A stretch of DNA of 64,000 nt from Gilvimarinus polysaccharolyticus (GTDB lineage: Bacteria; Pseudomonadota; Gammaproteobacteria; Pseudomonadales; Cellvibrionaceae), in assembly GCF_001187555.1 (NCBI RefSeq), contig NZ_LFIJ01000002.1, positions 346,716-410,715 on the forward strand, in the 5' to 3' direction. Of the stretch, positions 47,109 to 56,289 are shown piece after piece (position 1 is the stretch's first letter; each line of letters opens with the position of its first letter). A program made the position numbers and the translations under genes. The notes under the pieces were generated by a model. The model ran no database searches and was not told the DNA's origin. It saw only the letters and a list, made by a program, of their open reading frames with translations.

Positions 47109-47986
47109 ACCGCTATCCGCTGAGGAGCTTCACGCTTATCTTGTAAGGGGCTAACAGCAAAGTAGCGTTTGTAGTCGCGGCTAAACTGATTAACACTGCG
47201 GTACCCCACCCGCTCAGCGGTTTGTGTCACGTTTAAGTCATCGCGGCTCAGTAACATCTGCGCTTTTAACAACCGCTGCCGCTTTATGTACTGCAGGGGC
47301 GAGCTTTGCGTCACATCTTTAAAATGCTGATGAAACGACGACACACTCATATGTGCCTGCTCCGCCAACTGCTCAACGCTCAACTCAGCGGCTATATCCG
47401 TGTGCATTAGCTCCAGCGCCTGCACCACTCGCGAGTAATTGCCACTGCCATCAACTAACGCTCTTAGCGCTGGACCTTGTGTGCCGCTTAAAGCCTCAAA
47501 TATGACCTCTCTCACCCGACTCGGCCCCATCAGCTGCGCCACTTGCGGGTCTGCCAATGCCCGCAGCATACGTGTCACCGCTTCCTCCATGGCATCGGTC
47601 ATCGCCACCGCAGCCATCGGCTCAGGCGAGCCTTGCGCGAGCGCCGCAGGCCGAGTTGTGTGTACCAACTCGGCCAAAGTGGCCGGATCGATGCGTACAG
47701 ACACCCCCATTAGCGGCGCCGACTCACTGGCAAAGGTTTCACACTCAAACGGTAAAGGCAGAGTTTGAACTAAGTAGTGCCCTGGATTGTAGTGAATTTC
47801 GCGGTCACCCAAATAACCAACTTTGCGACCTTGCGCGACAAAAATTAGGCTCGGCTGATACACCATAGGTGTCCGCTTTAGATGTTTATGGCTACCAAAC
47901 ACCGTCACCCCGGCAAGGGCAGTATCGGAGTATCCGTCATGCTTAAGCAGAGGCTCGATCAGCCTCATCATCACCGGTAAGTTCAT
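47105..47986 (-). CDS. AraC-family transcriptional regulator
   Basis: 293 residues with an AraC N-terminal cupin-like domain (YQPSLIFVAQGRKVGYLGD) and a C-terminal double helix-turn-helix (LSVEQLAEQAHMSVSSFHQH; LNVTQTAERVGYRSVNQFSR). It is divergent from an alcohol dehydrogenase gene, the layout of E. coli yqhC-yqhD, so it probably activates that gene in response to aldehydes. The 186-base gap between the two holds the presumed promoters. Confidence 0.88.
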   Translation of the reverse strand: MNLPVMMRLIEPLLKHDGYSDTALAGVTVFGSHKHLKRTPMVYQPSLIFVAQGRKVGYLGDREIHYNPGHYLVQTLPLPFECETFASESAPLMGVSVRIDPATLAELVHTTRPAALAQGSPEPMAAVAMTDAMEEAVTRMLRALADPQVAQLMGPSRVREVIFEALSGTQGPALRALVDGSGNYSRVVQALELMHTDIAAELSVEQLAEQAHMSVSSFHQHFKDVTQSSPLQYIKRQRLLKAQMLLSRDDLNVTQTAERVGYRSVNQFSRDYKRYFAVSPLQDKREAPQRIAV

Positions 47987-48172
47987 GCCGTTGCCCTATT
48001 GCCGTTATGGTTGACCCAATACAGTATGCCAAGCTAACAGCCGTATCACGAGCAGCGCATGAACAGATTTGGAGAAATGTGCAAAAACTACCGACGAATG
48101 AGTGATCCAAAGCGAGCGCTCCTAACGCACAATACTGATCTACGATGAAATAACCTTTTCAGGAGAAAAACC

Positions 48173-49228
48173 ATGGGCACAACCTATTCTTACGCCGCAC
48201 AATCCGATAGTAGCCCTTTAGCGCCCTACCAATTTAACCGCCGTAACCTGCGCGCCGACGATGTGGCTATTACCATCGACTACTGTGGGGTGTGCCACAC
48301 TGACATTCACTTTGCCGAAAACGATTGGGGCATGAGCGTCTACCCTGTCGTACCCGGTCACGAGATCGTCGGCCGTGTCAGCGCCGTGGGCGATAATGTT
48401 ACCAGTCATAAGGTGGGCGATTTAGTCGGTGTCGGTTGCATGGTCGACTCTTGCCGCAGTTGTTCTGCGTGTGAATCGGGCCTCGAGCAATTTTGCAAAG
48501 ACGGATTTGTCGGCACCTATAATGGCGAAGACCTTCATGATGGCTCTATTACCATGGGCGGCTATTCAGACAACATAGTGGTAAGTGAGCGGTTTGTCGT
48601 TAAAGTACCCGCTAAACTTGATCCCGCCAGTGCCGCGCCCATTTTATGCGCTGGCATTACCACCTACTCACCGTTAAAGCACTTTGGTGTTAAAAAAGGC
48701 GATAAAGTCGGCGTAATTGGTATGGGCGGACTGGGCCATATGGGCGTTAAATTTGCCAAAGCCATGGGGGCCGAAGTCACCATCTTTACCCGTTCAGAAT
48801 CAAAAATTGCCGAAGCGAAAAAACAAGGTGCCGACCATGTCATCATCTCGACCGATGAAGCACAAATGGCCGTCGCCGCCGAACAATTTGACTACCTGCT
48901 AGACACCATCCCAGTACAACACGACCTAAACCCCTACATTAACTGCCTAACTTTTGACGGCGTGCATATTTTAGTCGGGCTACTCATGCCGATAGAGCCC
49001 GCATTGCAAGCTGGCGGCCTAGTAATGCGTCGCCGGGTATTGGCCGGGTCCTTGATCGGCGGCATGGCCGAGACTCAAGAGGTATTGAATTTTTGCGCCG
49101 AGCACGGTATTACCTGTGATGTCGAGATGCTGGATATTAAAGACATCAACACCGCATACCTGCGGATGAAAGAAGGCGATGTGAAATATCGCTTTGTCAT
49201 TGATATGAAGAGCTTAAAAAACAGCTAA
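48173..49228 (+). CDS. Zinc-dependent NAD(P) alcohol dehydrogenase (YahK/CAD type)
   Basis: 351 residues. Catalytic zinc ligands are in DYCGVCHTDIHFAE and VPGHEIVG. Four structural zinc cysteines are in DSCRSCSACESGLEQFC. The cofactor fold has GVIGMGGLGHMGVKFA. The type fits cinnamyl-alcohol-like/YahK aldehyde reductases that use NADPH. The divergent AraC gene suggests induction by reactive aldehydes. AGGAG precedes the ATG. Confidence 0.92.
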   Translation: MGTTYSYAAQSDSSPLAPYQFNRRNLRADDVAITIDYCGVCHTDIHFAENDWGMSVYPVVPGHEIVGRVSAVGDNVTSHKVGDLVGVGCMVDSCRSCSACESGLEQFCKDGFVGTYNGEDLHDGSITMGGYSDNIVVSERFVVKVPAKLDPASAAPILCAGITTYSPLKHFGVKKGDKVGVIGMGGLGHMGVKFAKAMGAEVTIFTRSESKIAEAKKQGADHVIISTDEAQMAVAAEQFDYLLDTIPVQHDLNPYINCLTFDGVHILVGLLMPIEPALQAGGLVMRRRVLAGSLIGGMAETQEVLNFCAEHGITCDVEMLDIKDINTAYLRMKEGDVKYRFVIDMKSLKNS

Positions 49229-49239
49229 AAGCCTAACGC

Positions 49240-49282
49240 TTGCTCGTTGCTAAACAATGACAATATTGGCAACGAGTAAGCC
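49240..49282 (+). repeat. Inverted repeat after the alcohol dehydrogenase gene
   Basis: GCTTGCTCGTTGC and GCAACGAGTAAGC (one G-U type mismatch) are 17-18 bases apart, starting about 10 bases after the stop. It is probably a terminator or mRNA-end hairpin; no strong T run follows. Confidence 0.45.
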
Positions 49283-49439
49283 ATCCCCACAGACACCCTC
49301 TGAATATTAATAGCCCCAGAACCAACTAAACACACCAAATTTTAGTGAAAAGCGCAAATTTATCATCGTATTATTGATTATTGGCCACAGGCGAACTATG
49401 TTTGTAGGGCACTTACAATTAAAAATTTATGGACAACTT

Positions 49440-50315
49440 ATGATGAAATCATTCCGTGTTCTTTCGGCGCTTACCGCGCTTACGCTGGCCGCAACAACAC
49501 AGGCCGCCGTGATTATTAATCCCACCAACATCTCCACAACCGAGGGTGGCAGCACCGTTCAATACCAAGTAGTGTTAGACAGCGCTCCCGATGGCGGTGA
49601 AACCGTTACCGTAACTCCCTCTAGTGGCGACGTTACGGAAGGCACTGTTTCCGCAGCTATTAACTTTACCGACGCCAACTGGGAAACTCCTCAATACATC
49701 ACAGTCACTCCCGGCGCATCTGGCGATGGCAACGACGGTGACGTGGCTTATGCCATTACCAATGCAGTGACATCCAACCTCGGTGGCGGTGCCTATGATG
49801 GCGAAACAGCCCCTGACGTCAATGCTAATAACGCTAATATTGGGGGTATCGCCGTTATTATTGTCGACCCCAGCAGTATTTTTGTGACCGAAGGTGGCGC
49901 CGCACAAACCATTACAGTGAGTGTTGGCCCCGACACCCTCCCAACTGACGATATCTCTTTTGACGTGACCACGGTTAGTGGCGAAGCAACAGCGACACCT
50001 GGCACACCATTTACCGTCACTTTAACAGCCGGCAATGGTTACAGCGTCACCTTTGATATTACCGCCAATGATGACGCTCTGATCGATGGCGATCAAGCCT
50101 TCACCTTTACCACCAGCGCTGCCACCTCAACTGATCTTGGCTTCGATGGTCTTAACCCTGCAGATATCAACGGTGTTGCTCTGGATGACGATGTCGCTCC
50201 CAGCGTTGGCGCTGGCGCTACTAGCCTACCCACTCTCAGCCAGTGGAGCCAACTGCTGCTACTGATACTATTAGCGGGCTTTGGCATGCGTGCGGTGCAG
50301 CGCCGTAAAACGTAA
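49440..50315 (+). CDS. Exosortase H substrate: exported beta-repeat protein with IPTL-type sorting tail
   Basis: 291 residues from the ATG at 49440 (MMKSFRVLSALTALTLAATT, cleavage near QAAV). Two Calx-beta-like repeats follow: INPTNISTTEGGSTVQY (about 25-125) and VDPSSIFVTEGGAAQTI (about 135-240), rich in T, D and G. The C-terminus is SLPTLSQWSQLLLLILLAGF then a basic tail (RRKT), matching the IPTL-CTERM tripartite signal recognised by exosortase H. It would be secreted or surface-held after processing. The longer frame from 49374 lacks a signal peptide at its start, so 49440 is chosen. Confidence 0.85.
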   Translation: MMKSFRVLSALTALTLAATTQAAVIINPTNISTTEGGSTVQYQVVLDSAPDGGETVTVTPSSGDVTEGTVSAAINFTDANWETPQYITVTPGASGDGNDGDVAYAITNAVTSNLGGGAYDGETAPDVNANNANIGGIAVIIVDPSSIFVTEGGAAQTITVSVGPDTLPTDDISFDVTTVSGEATATPGTPFTVTLTAGNGYSVTFDITANDDALIDGDQAFTFTTSAATSTDLGFDGLNPADINGVALDDDVAPSVGAGATSLPTLSQWSQLLLLILLAGFGMRAVQRRKT

Positions 50316-50334
50316 ACCAACAGGCTACAACATA

Positions 50335-50366
50335 AAAAGCTGCGGCGCTCTAACGCCGCAGCTTTT
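50335..50366 (+). terminator. Intrinsic terminator after the exosortase substrate gene
   Basis: AAAAGCTGCGGCG and CGCCGCAGCTTTT form a 13-bp stem around CTCTAA, 20 bases after the stop; the right arm ends in TTTT. Confidence 0.85.
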
Positions 50367-50505
50367 GGAACGGAACAATCTATACAACTCACCCCAAAGA
50401 ATAGTTGATTGACTCTATACACTCGGGAACTGCCTCACTCCAGAGCGAGTCATAAGCTACCAAACATCTCTTTCAAGCCACACCTAACCTAGATAGCGTG
50501 CCAAC

Positions 50506-50685
50506 ATGCCTCGAATTTTAATCGCTTTTACCGTTATCAGTTTTGTTGCTTGCTCTCACAACCAAACAGAAAATGAGTACTCGTGCAGCTATGAGACAAC
50601 CGATGAAGCCTACCAAACTTGTATAGAGGTCGCTCGCGGCATTGATGAAGACACCGCCAATGCCGCGGGCAAGCGTATTAATTAA
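50506..50685 (+). CDS. Tiny predicted lipoprotein, function unknown
   Basis: A 59-residue frame: MPRILIAFTVISFVACSHNQ, then TENEYSCSYETTDEAYQTC and ending GKRIN. A short hydrophobic signal ends in the lipobox FVAC (Cys16). The mature part is about 44 residues with two more cysteines (27 and 39). No strong ribosome-binding site is visible, and I know no family. The lipobox in a correct signal peptide is the main support. Confidence 0.5.
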   Translation: MPRILIAFTVISFVACSHNQTENEYSCSYETTDEAYQTCIEVARGIDEDTANAAGKRIN

Positions 50686-50711
50686 TTGTTCAATCTACCT
50701 GACAAAAAGCA

Positions 50712-51632
50712 CTAAGACTCTGGCAACGGAATAAGCTCATTATCGCCCGGTACACGACCAAACTTTCCATCGCGCCAATCAGCCTTAGCCTGCTCAATCA
50801 ACTCTCGGTCACTGGCGACAAAATTCCACCATAAGTGTCGAGGGCCATCCAACGGCTCGCCACCGATCACGGCAAACGCTGCGCCGGAGGAGCTGTGCAC
50901 AATAATTTCTGCACCCGGCTTTAGCACTAGCATTTGTCCGGCACCAAAGGTGCAATCATCTACGCTAATAACGCCCTGCACTAAATAAATAGCTCGCTCA
51001 ATATAATCGGCATCAATTTTTATATAACGACCAGGCTCGACTGTGATATCGGCATAAAATAAAGAGGAGTGTGTTTCTAGACGTGCGTGCACCCCAAAAC
51101 ATTCTCCCGCCACCACCCGAACTTTAACGCCATCGGCAGCCAGCTCTGGAAGACTAGACACGCTGTAATGTTGAAACTGAGCGGCACATTGCTCTAACGC
51201 TTTAGGTAATGCCACCCACATTTGCAGCCCCATCAAGGTTTGACCCTGCTCTCGAGCTTGCTCGGAGCTGCGCTCGGAGTGGACAATCCCGCGACCGGCA
51301 GTCATCCAGTTTATCGCGCCGGGGGTAATTAATTGCTTAAATCCCAAACTGTCGCGATGCAAAATACTCCCCTCGTATAAATAGGTAAGCGTCGACAAAC
51401 CAATATGAGGGTGCGGACAGATATCAAGACCGTGACCGGGGGCAAAAGTGGTTGGCCCCATATGATCAAAAAATATAAATGGCCCGACTGCGCGACGGGC
51501 AGGCGCAGGTAAAACACGACGTACAGAGAAATCACCAATGTCGCGCATGTTGGGGATAATAATGGTTTCTACCGGAGCCTCAGGCTCATTCAACCTACGA
51601 CAATCTGGGTCGGTATCGGTAAGCCTGCTCAT
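50712..51632 (-). CDS. Pirin family protein
   Basis: 306 residues with the pirin cupin motifs VGPFIFFDHMGP, DICPHPHIGLSTLTYLYEG (metal-binding histidines), INWMTAGRGIVHSER and a second cupin domain (about 160-290, LKPGAEIIVHSS; EPLDGPRHLWWNF). Pirins are iron-binding cupins; some oxidise quercetin or regulate metabolism. It lies 84 bases downstream of fadE on the same strand. Its exact activity here is unknown. Confidence 0.92.
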   Translation of the reverse strand: MSRLTDTDPDCRRLNEPEAPVETIIIPNMRDIGDFSVRRVLPAPARRAVGPFIFFDHMGPTTFAPGHGLDICPHPHIGLSTLTYLYEGSILHRDSLGFKQLITPGAINWMTAGRGIVHSERSSEQAREQGQTLMGLQMWVALPKALEQCAAQFQHYSVSSLPELAADGVKVRVVAGECFGVHARLETHSSLFYADITVEPGRYIKIDADYIERAIYLVQGVISVDDCTFGAGQMLVLKPGAEIIVHSSSGAAFAVIGGEPLDGPRHLWWNFVASDRELIEQAKADWRDGKFGRVPGDNELIPLPES

Positions 51633-51716
51633 AGCGGCTCCTGCTTATTAATTATTATTGTATGCAGCGGGCGCAAGCGCCCGCAAAAAACTCAACTATA
51701 GCGTGCTATATGATTA

Positions 51717-54122
51717 TTAAAGTTTATCAAAGCTATCCGTAAGTAGGCAGTCGTAACGACGTACATCGTACTCCATTAGCGGCGCCACTTCAGACTCATT
51801 AATAATTCCGCGTGCTACCGCATCATGTAAACGCGCCTCTAACGTATCACCGGTCAGCTCCCCTTTTGCTTGCGCGCGGGAGAAGTTGTGCCAGCTATCA
51901 CCTAGTGCCAAAAGCATTTGGTAGGTTGTCTCTAACCGACCGACTGAATCCATAGGATCATCGCTTACGTACACATAGCTTGCCAGTTGTTGTCGTACGG
52001 TGTTGTTCTCCATTATTAGCCCACCTAAACGCCGCACGGCATCATCGGATGGCGCTTTGTGTTTGCGACCAAAAGGAAAGCTGGCAGCAACACACAGCCA
52101 AGCAGCCGGCCGCAGAGGAAAGTTACGGTAGAAACCCAGCAATGCTTCTTGAGCCTTAAACAATGATTGTTCGAGTGCAAATGTAGCATGCGCATCTTCG
52201 TCTTCTGTGCGTGGATGTGCACCGTGAAACTTCAAGATACTACAGGCAATAAATAACTGACTATGCACATCACCTAACCGTGCCGAGAGCAACTCACGGC
52301 GTTTTAAATCACCACCTAATACACCTAAAGCAACATCAGCCGCCACCGCAAACGCGGCGCTCATATGGTTAATATGTTGATACCAGCGACGTGAAAAATC
52401 ATCGGCATTTACCGGTGTGGGACTCAAACGTGCTCCGGTAAAACTAAACAATTTAAGGCGTGTAATGTTGCCAAGCACGTGGCCTATGTGCTTCATAAAT
52501 AAGCCGTCAAACGTATCCAGCGCGGCCGATTCGTCCTCGGCCTGTAGAGTTTGTACTTCATCAAATAAATAAGGGTGACAACGCATCGCGCCCTGACCAA
52601 AGATCATTAATGAGCGCGTCAGAATATTAGCGCCCTCAACCGTAATAGCCACCGGTACAGAACGATAAGCAAAAGCGGTAAAGTTACGCGGCCCCAACTG
52701 AATCGCCCGGCCACTAACCACATCCATCGCGTGATTAACCGAGGTTCGCATCAGCTCAGTGGCATGGTATTTAGCCATCGCAGTCATCACCGATGGGGCG
52801 CCGGACTCCAGTCCACGGGTGACTAATTGACGCATTGCCTCTAGGGTATAACCATTAGCTGCAATCTGCGCCGTAGCCTCTTGAACGCCTTCAAACTTGC
52901 CGACCTCCATATTAAATTGACGGCGAATACGCGCATAGGCACCGACCGTTAAGTAGCTCATCTCGCCACTGGCCGTCGACAGTGCGGGTAGGGATACACC
53001 GCGACCGGCGCCCAAACACTCAATCAACATACGCCAGCCTTTACCTGCCTGCGCCGGCCCACCAATAATCCAGCTCGCCGGAATGAAAACATCCTTACCT
53101 TTGATCGGGCCGTTCATAAACGGCGACCCTGGGTTGTGGCGTTTACCTATCTCGATACCAGGATGGCTGGCAGGCAGCAAAGCACAAGTAATGCCGTAAT
53201 CAGATTTTTCATCGTCACCCAACAAATGTTCGGGGTCTTGTAGCTTAAATGCAAGGCCTACCACTGTCGCAACCGGTGCTAAGGTGATCCAGCGCTTCGA
53301 GAAGTTTAACCGGATACCAACGACTTCTTGGCCTTCAAAATCGCCTTTACAAACCACACCAATATCGGGAATCGAACCAGCATCGGAGCCAGCTTCTGGA
53401 CCCGTCAAGCCAAAACAAGGAATCTCGCTGCCATCGGCTAAGCCTGGCAGCCAGTGTTGCTTTTGCTCTTCGGTGCCGTATTTCATTAACAACTCGCCAG
53501 GGCCTAAAGAGTTAGGCACCATCGCGGTAACCGCCGCGGTTCCCGAGCGACTAGCAATCTTACTCATGATCCGGCTTTGAGCGTAGGGGCTAAAATCGCG
53601 ACCGCCAAACTCTTCGGGGATAATTAAGCCAAAAAAGCCTTGCTGCTTTAAATAGTCCCACGCTTGCGGTGATAGGTCTTGGTCTTCAAATATCTGCCAT
53701 TCATCGATACGTGTGCATAGCTCATTGACCTCATTATCAAGGAAGCTTTGCTCTTTTTCGGTCAGCTGTGGCAGCTCGATCTCAACAAACTTTTTCCAAT
53801 CGGGGTGACCGCTAAAAAGGTCTTTTTCCCACCAAGTGGTGCCGGCTTCCATGGCCTCGCGCTCGGTCGTACTCATAGGCGGCATGGCTTTTTGCAGTAG
53901 CTTATATACCGGCTTAATCAATATCGGACGACGCAACGCTGGAATATTGAGAAATATCGCTAGCGCTAAGGCTGGCAACAACAAGATTGCCATCCACGGT
54001 GAGACAAAAGTCAAAGCCAGCGCGCCGGCTACCAACACCACCGAGCTGAGCAGCAATGACACTTGGTAATAAAGCACCGCGGCAAGCAGTACAAAAAAGA
54101 TAACGAGCGACAACAAAAACAT
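51717..54122 (-). CDS. fadE: Acyl-CoA dehydrogenase FadE
   Basis: 801 residues, the length of the large gammaproteobacterial FadE. The first about 60 residues hold two to three hydrophobic segments (LLSLVIFFVLLAAVLYYQV; MAILLLPALALAIFLNIPAL). The dehydrogenase domain follows, with FGLTGPEAGSDAGS, KRWITLAPVATVVGLAF, GRGVSLPALSTASGEMSY and VTVEGANILTRSLMIFGQGA. A C-terminal DUF1974 domain covers about 510-790. It catalyses the first step of fatty-acid beta-oxidation at the inner membrane. Confidence 0.95.
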   Translation of the reverse strand: MFLLSLVIFFVLLAAVLYYQVSLLLSSVVLVAGALALTFVSPWMAILLLPALALAIFLNIPALRRPILIKPVYKLLQKAMPPMSTTEREAMEAGTTWWEKDLFSGHPDWKKFVEIELPQLTEKEQSFLDNEVNELCTRIDEWQIFEDQDLSPQAWDYLKQQGFFGLIIPEEFGGRDFSPYAQSRIMSKIASRSGTAAVTAMVPNSLGPGELLMKYGTEEQKQHWLPGLADGSEIPCFGLTGPEAGSDAGSIPDIGVVCKGDFEGQEVVGIRLNFSKRWITLAPVATVVGLAFKLQDPEHLLGDDEKSDYGITCALLPASHPGIEIGKRHNPGSPFMNGPIKGKDVFIPASWIIGGPAQAGKGWRMLIECLGAGRGVSLPALSTASGEMSYLTVGAYARIRRQFNMEVGKFEGVQEATAQIAANGYTLEAMRQLVTRGLESGAPSVMTAMAKYHATELMRTSVNHAMDVVSGRAIQLGPRNFTAFAYRSVPVAITVEGANILTRSLMIFGQGAMRCHPYLFDEVQTLQAEDESAALDTFDGLFMKHIGHVLGNITRLKLFSFTGARLSPTPVNADDFSRRWYQHINHMSAAFAVAADVALGVLGGDLKRRELLSARLGDVHSQLFIACSILKFHGAHPRTEDEDAHATFALEQSLFKAQEALLGFYRNFPLRPAAWLCVAASFPFGRKHKAPSDDAVRRLGGLIMENNTVRQQLASYVYVSDDPMDSVGRLETTYQMLLALGDSWHNFSRAQAKGELTGDTLEARLHDAVARGIINESEVAPLMEYDVRRYDCLLTDSFDKL

Positions 54123-54230
54123 AACGATTTCTCCGATTGGCCTAAGAACCTATACGCGCTGCAAATACTCTGTAACCATAGACGATTTCACAAATATTAT
54201 CTTACTTTGAGCTTTACCTACACAGCTTAC

Positions 54231-55031
54231 TCAGTACGCTGGCAACTGTATTTCACCTTGTAGGTAAGGCTCAACCACACCGGTAATTAATACCCGTGTA
54301 TCTACCAGTGTACACTCAAGCCAGCCTCCACGAACAGACAGCTGACGTGCGCGGCAGTGACTCAGCTGTAAGTGCTCAGCCCAGTAAGGCATAAGTGTAG
54401 TATAGGCCGAGCCGGTGACTGGGTCTTCATCAATTCCAGCATTAGGGGCAAAGAAACGTGCCACAAAATCATTCTGGGCCGCCGCCGTGACCATTACGGC
54501 AAAATCGTGTAATCGCGCCAATGCTCGATGGTCGGGGTTTAAAGATGCCACGGCTGCTTCGTCGGTCATAACAACCATCAGCTGTACGCCGTCGTAACAC
54601 GCCACAATGGCGGACAACTCACACCCTAACGCCTGTGCGATATGGTCATATTCAACATCCAATACTGGCCCCACCGTCCGCGCAGGAAAGTCCAGCTGCC
54701 AACCGTCTTTTTGCTGAGTAACAACTAGCAACCCACTGCGGCTGCTAAACTCAACCCGCCCACCGACCAACAAACCTCGTATCGACAATACATATGCCGC
54801 CGCCAATGTCGCATGACCGCACAAGTCGACCTCGCGCATAGGGGTGAACCAACGAATAGCCCAAGGCGCTGCTTGCGTCACAACAAAGACCGTTTCTGCC
54901 AAGTTATTCTGTGCCGCCACCGCCTGCATCAGAGTATCGTCCAGAGCCGTTTCAGTCACAATAACCGCCGCAGGATTACCCGTAAAAGGGCCTCGAGAAA
55001 AGGCATTAACTACATCGATCGCAAGACGCAT
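54231..55031 (-). CDS. PhzF family isomerase/epimerase-like protein
   Basis: 266 residues beginning MRLAIDVVNAFSRGPFTGNP, the PhzF signature. The catalytic glutamate is in NNLAETVFV. RWFTPMREVDLCGHATLA and EDPVTGSAYTTLMPYW complete the twin-hotdog-like fold. Members isomerise small acids; most have no known substrate. No phenazine genes are present, so a role in phenazine synthesis is not indicated. Confidence 0.92.
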   Translation of the reverse strand: MRLAIDVVNAFSRGPFTGNPAAVIVTETALDDTLMQAVAAQNNLAETVFVVTQAAPWAIRWFTPMREVDLCGHATLAAAYVLSIRGLLVGGRVEFSSRSGLLVVTQQKDGWQLDFPARTVGPVLDVEYDHIAQALGCELSAIVACYDGVQLMVVMTDEAAVASLNPDHRALARLHDFAVMVTAAAQNDFVARFFAPNAGIDEDPVTGSAYTTLMPYWAEHLQLSHCRARQLSVRGGWLECTLVDTRVLITGVVEPYLQGEIQLPAY

Positions 55032-55173
55032 AGGTCACCTCTCAATATATCGAAAACTCTACCCTAGCTGAGTCCACGTAAAGAATTGTTTTGGCTTGCC
55101 GTCCATCTTATAGACAACGGTGGCTTGCATTAGTATAAGTGATTAGCAATTCTTACATAATAAGGTACTCACA

Positions 55174-56181
55174 ATGCTCGCTAAACCTCTGTCATACCTA
55201 TGGCTAGCCGCCGCTCTATGTGCCAGCGCATCCGCTTTGGCCGATACCGCCGTTGATCACTACGGCCAACTAAGCATAAAAGGCAATCGCATTGTCGACC
55301 AACAATTACAGCCTGTGTCTCTGGCCGGCCCCAGCTTGTTCTGGAGCAATAGCGGCTGGGGGGCAGATAAATATTACAACGCAGAAGTAGTCAATTATAT
55401 TCAAGAGCAATGGAACGCCCCCATTATTCGCGCCGCCATTGGCGCCGGAGCAAATGGCGGTATGCTCACCCACGCCGATGAAAACATCGCCAAAGCCGAA
55501 GCCGTAATCGATGCCGCCATCAATCAGGGGATGTATGTCATTCTCGACTGGCACGCTCATCACGCAGAAGATCATGCAGAAGAAGCCATCGCCTTTTTTG
55601 AGTATTTCGCACGCAAATACGGCGAACAGCCAAACATTATTTATGAAATCTATAATGAGCCGCTAGCCGATACCGACTGGCAAACCGTTATTAAGCCCTA
55701 TGCCGAGAAACTCATTCGCTCGATTCGAGCCATTGATCCAGACAACCTAATTATTGTCGGCACTCAAACTTGGTCACAAGACGTCGACAAAGCCGCTGAC
55801 GACCCCATTACCGGTTACGCCAACATTGCCTACACCTTGCACTTTTACGCCGGAACTCACAAAGGTGAGTTACGTAAGAAGGCCCAATACGCACTGGATA
55901 AAGGCATCGCGTTAATGGTAACTGAGTGGGGCACGGTTAACGCCAACGGTGATGGCGAGGTAGATCGCAGTAGTACGGAACAATGGATGGAATTTCTCAA
56001 AAGCAATCAATTAAGCCACGCCAACTGGGCACTAAACGACAAAGCAGAAGGCGCTTCGATTCTCAAAAATACAACCGCAGCCAATGGCCCTTGGAGCGAT
56101 AGCGACTTAACCGAATCGGGCGTTTATGTGAAAAGTATAGTAAAGGGCTGGAACGACATTGATTACTCGGGTGACGAATAA
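55174..56181 (+). CDS. GH5 endoglucanase (cellulase), secreted
   Basis: 335 residues with a signal peptide (SYLWLAAALCASASALA, cut before Asp24). Only the catalytic domain is present. GH5 motifs: VILDWHAH, acid/base Glu162 in YEIYNEPLAD and nucleophile Glu251 in LMVTEWGTVN, with HFYAGTHKGELR between. These fit GH5 subfamily 2 beta-1,4-endoglucanases. No carbohydrate-binding module is attached, unusual for cellulolytic Cellvibrionales, which often use serine-linked modules. It is convergent with the GH9 gene across a shared terminator. Confidence 0.92.
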   Translation: MLAKPLSYLWLAAALCASASALADTAVDHYGQLSIKGNRIVDQQLQPVSLAGPSLFWSNSGWGADKYYNAEVVNYIQEQWNAPIIRAAIGAGANGGMLTHADENIAKAEAVIDAAINQGMYVILDWHAHHAEDHAEEAIAFFEYFARKYGEQPNIIYEIYNEPLADTDWQTVIKPYAEKLIRSIRAIDPDNLIIVGTQTWSQDVDKAADDPITGYANIAYTLHFYAGTHKGELRKKAQYALDKGIALMVTEWGTVNANGDGEVDRSSTEQWMEFLKSNQLSHANWALNDKAEGASILKNTTAANGPWSDSDLTESGVYVKSIVKGWNDIDYSGDE

Positions 56182-56228
56182 ATTTATTGATCGCTCAAAA
56201 TAAATCTCCTATGTTTTTTCATGCCCAA

Positions 56229-56271
56229 TTAACAACGGCCGACAATCACACAGATCATCGGCCGTTGTTAA
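56229..56271. terminator. Bidirectional terminator between GH5 and GH9 genes
   Basis: TTAACAACGGCCGA and TCGGCCGTTGTTAA are perfect 14-base arms with a 15-base loop between two convergent stop codons. Confidence 0.7.
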
Positions 56272-56289
56272 TTATTTAGTACTTGAGCA

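Noticed and set aside
51667-51684. GC-rich hairpin between fadE and pirin
   Set aside because: The stem GCGGGCGC/GCGCCCGC is perfect, but the T run precedes it on the minus strand instead of following it, so I do not call it a terminator; it may simply stabilise the mRNA end.
54231-55031. Part of a phenazine pathway
   Set aside because: Only a PhzF-like protein is present; none of the other phenazine genes lie nearby, and this family has many members unrelated to phenazines.
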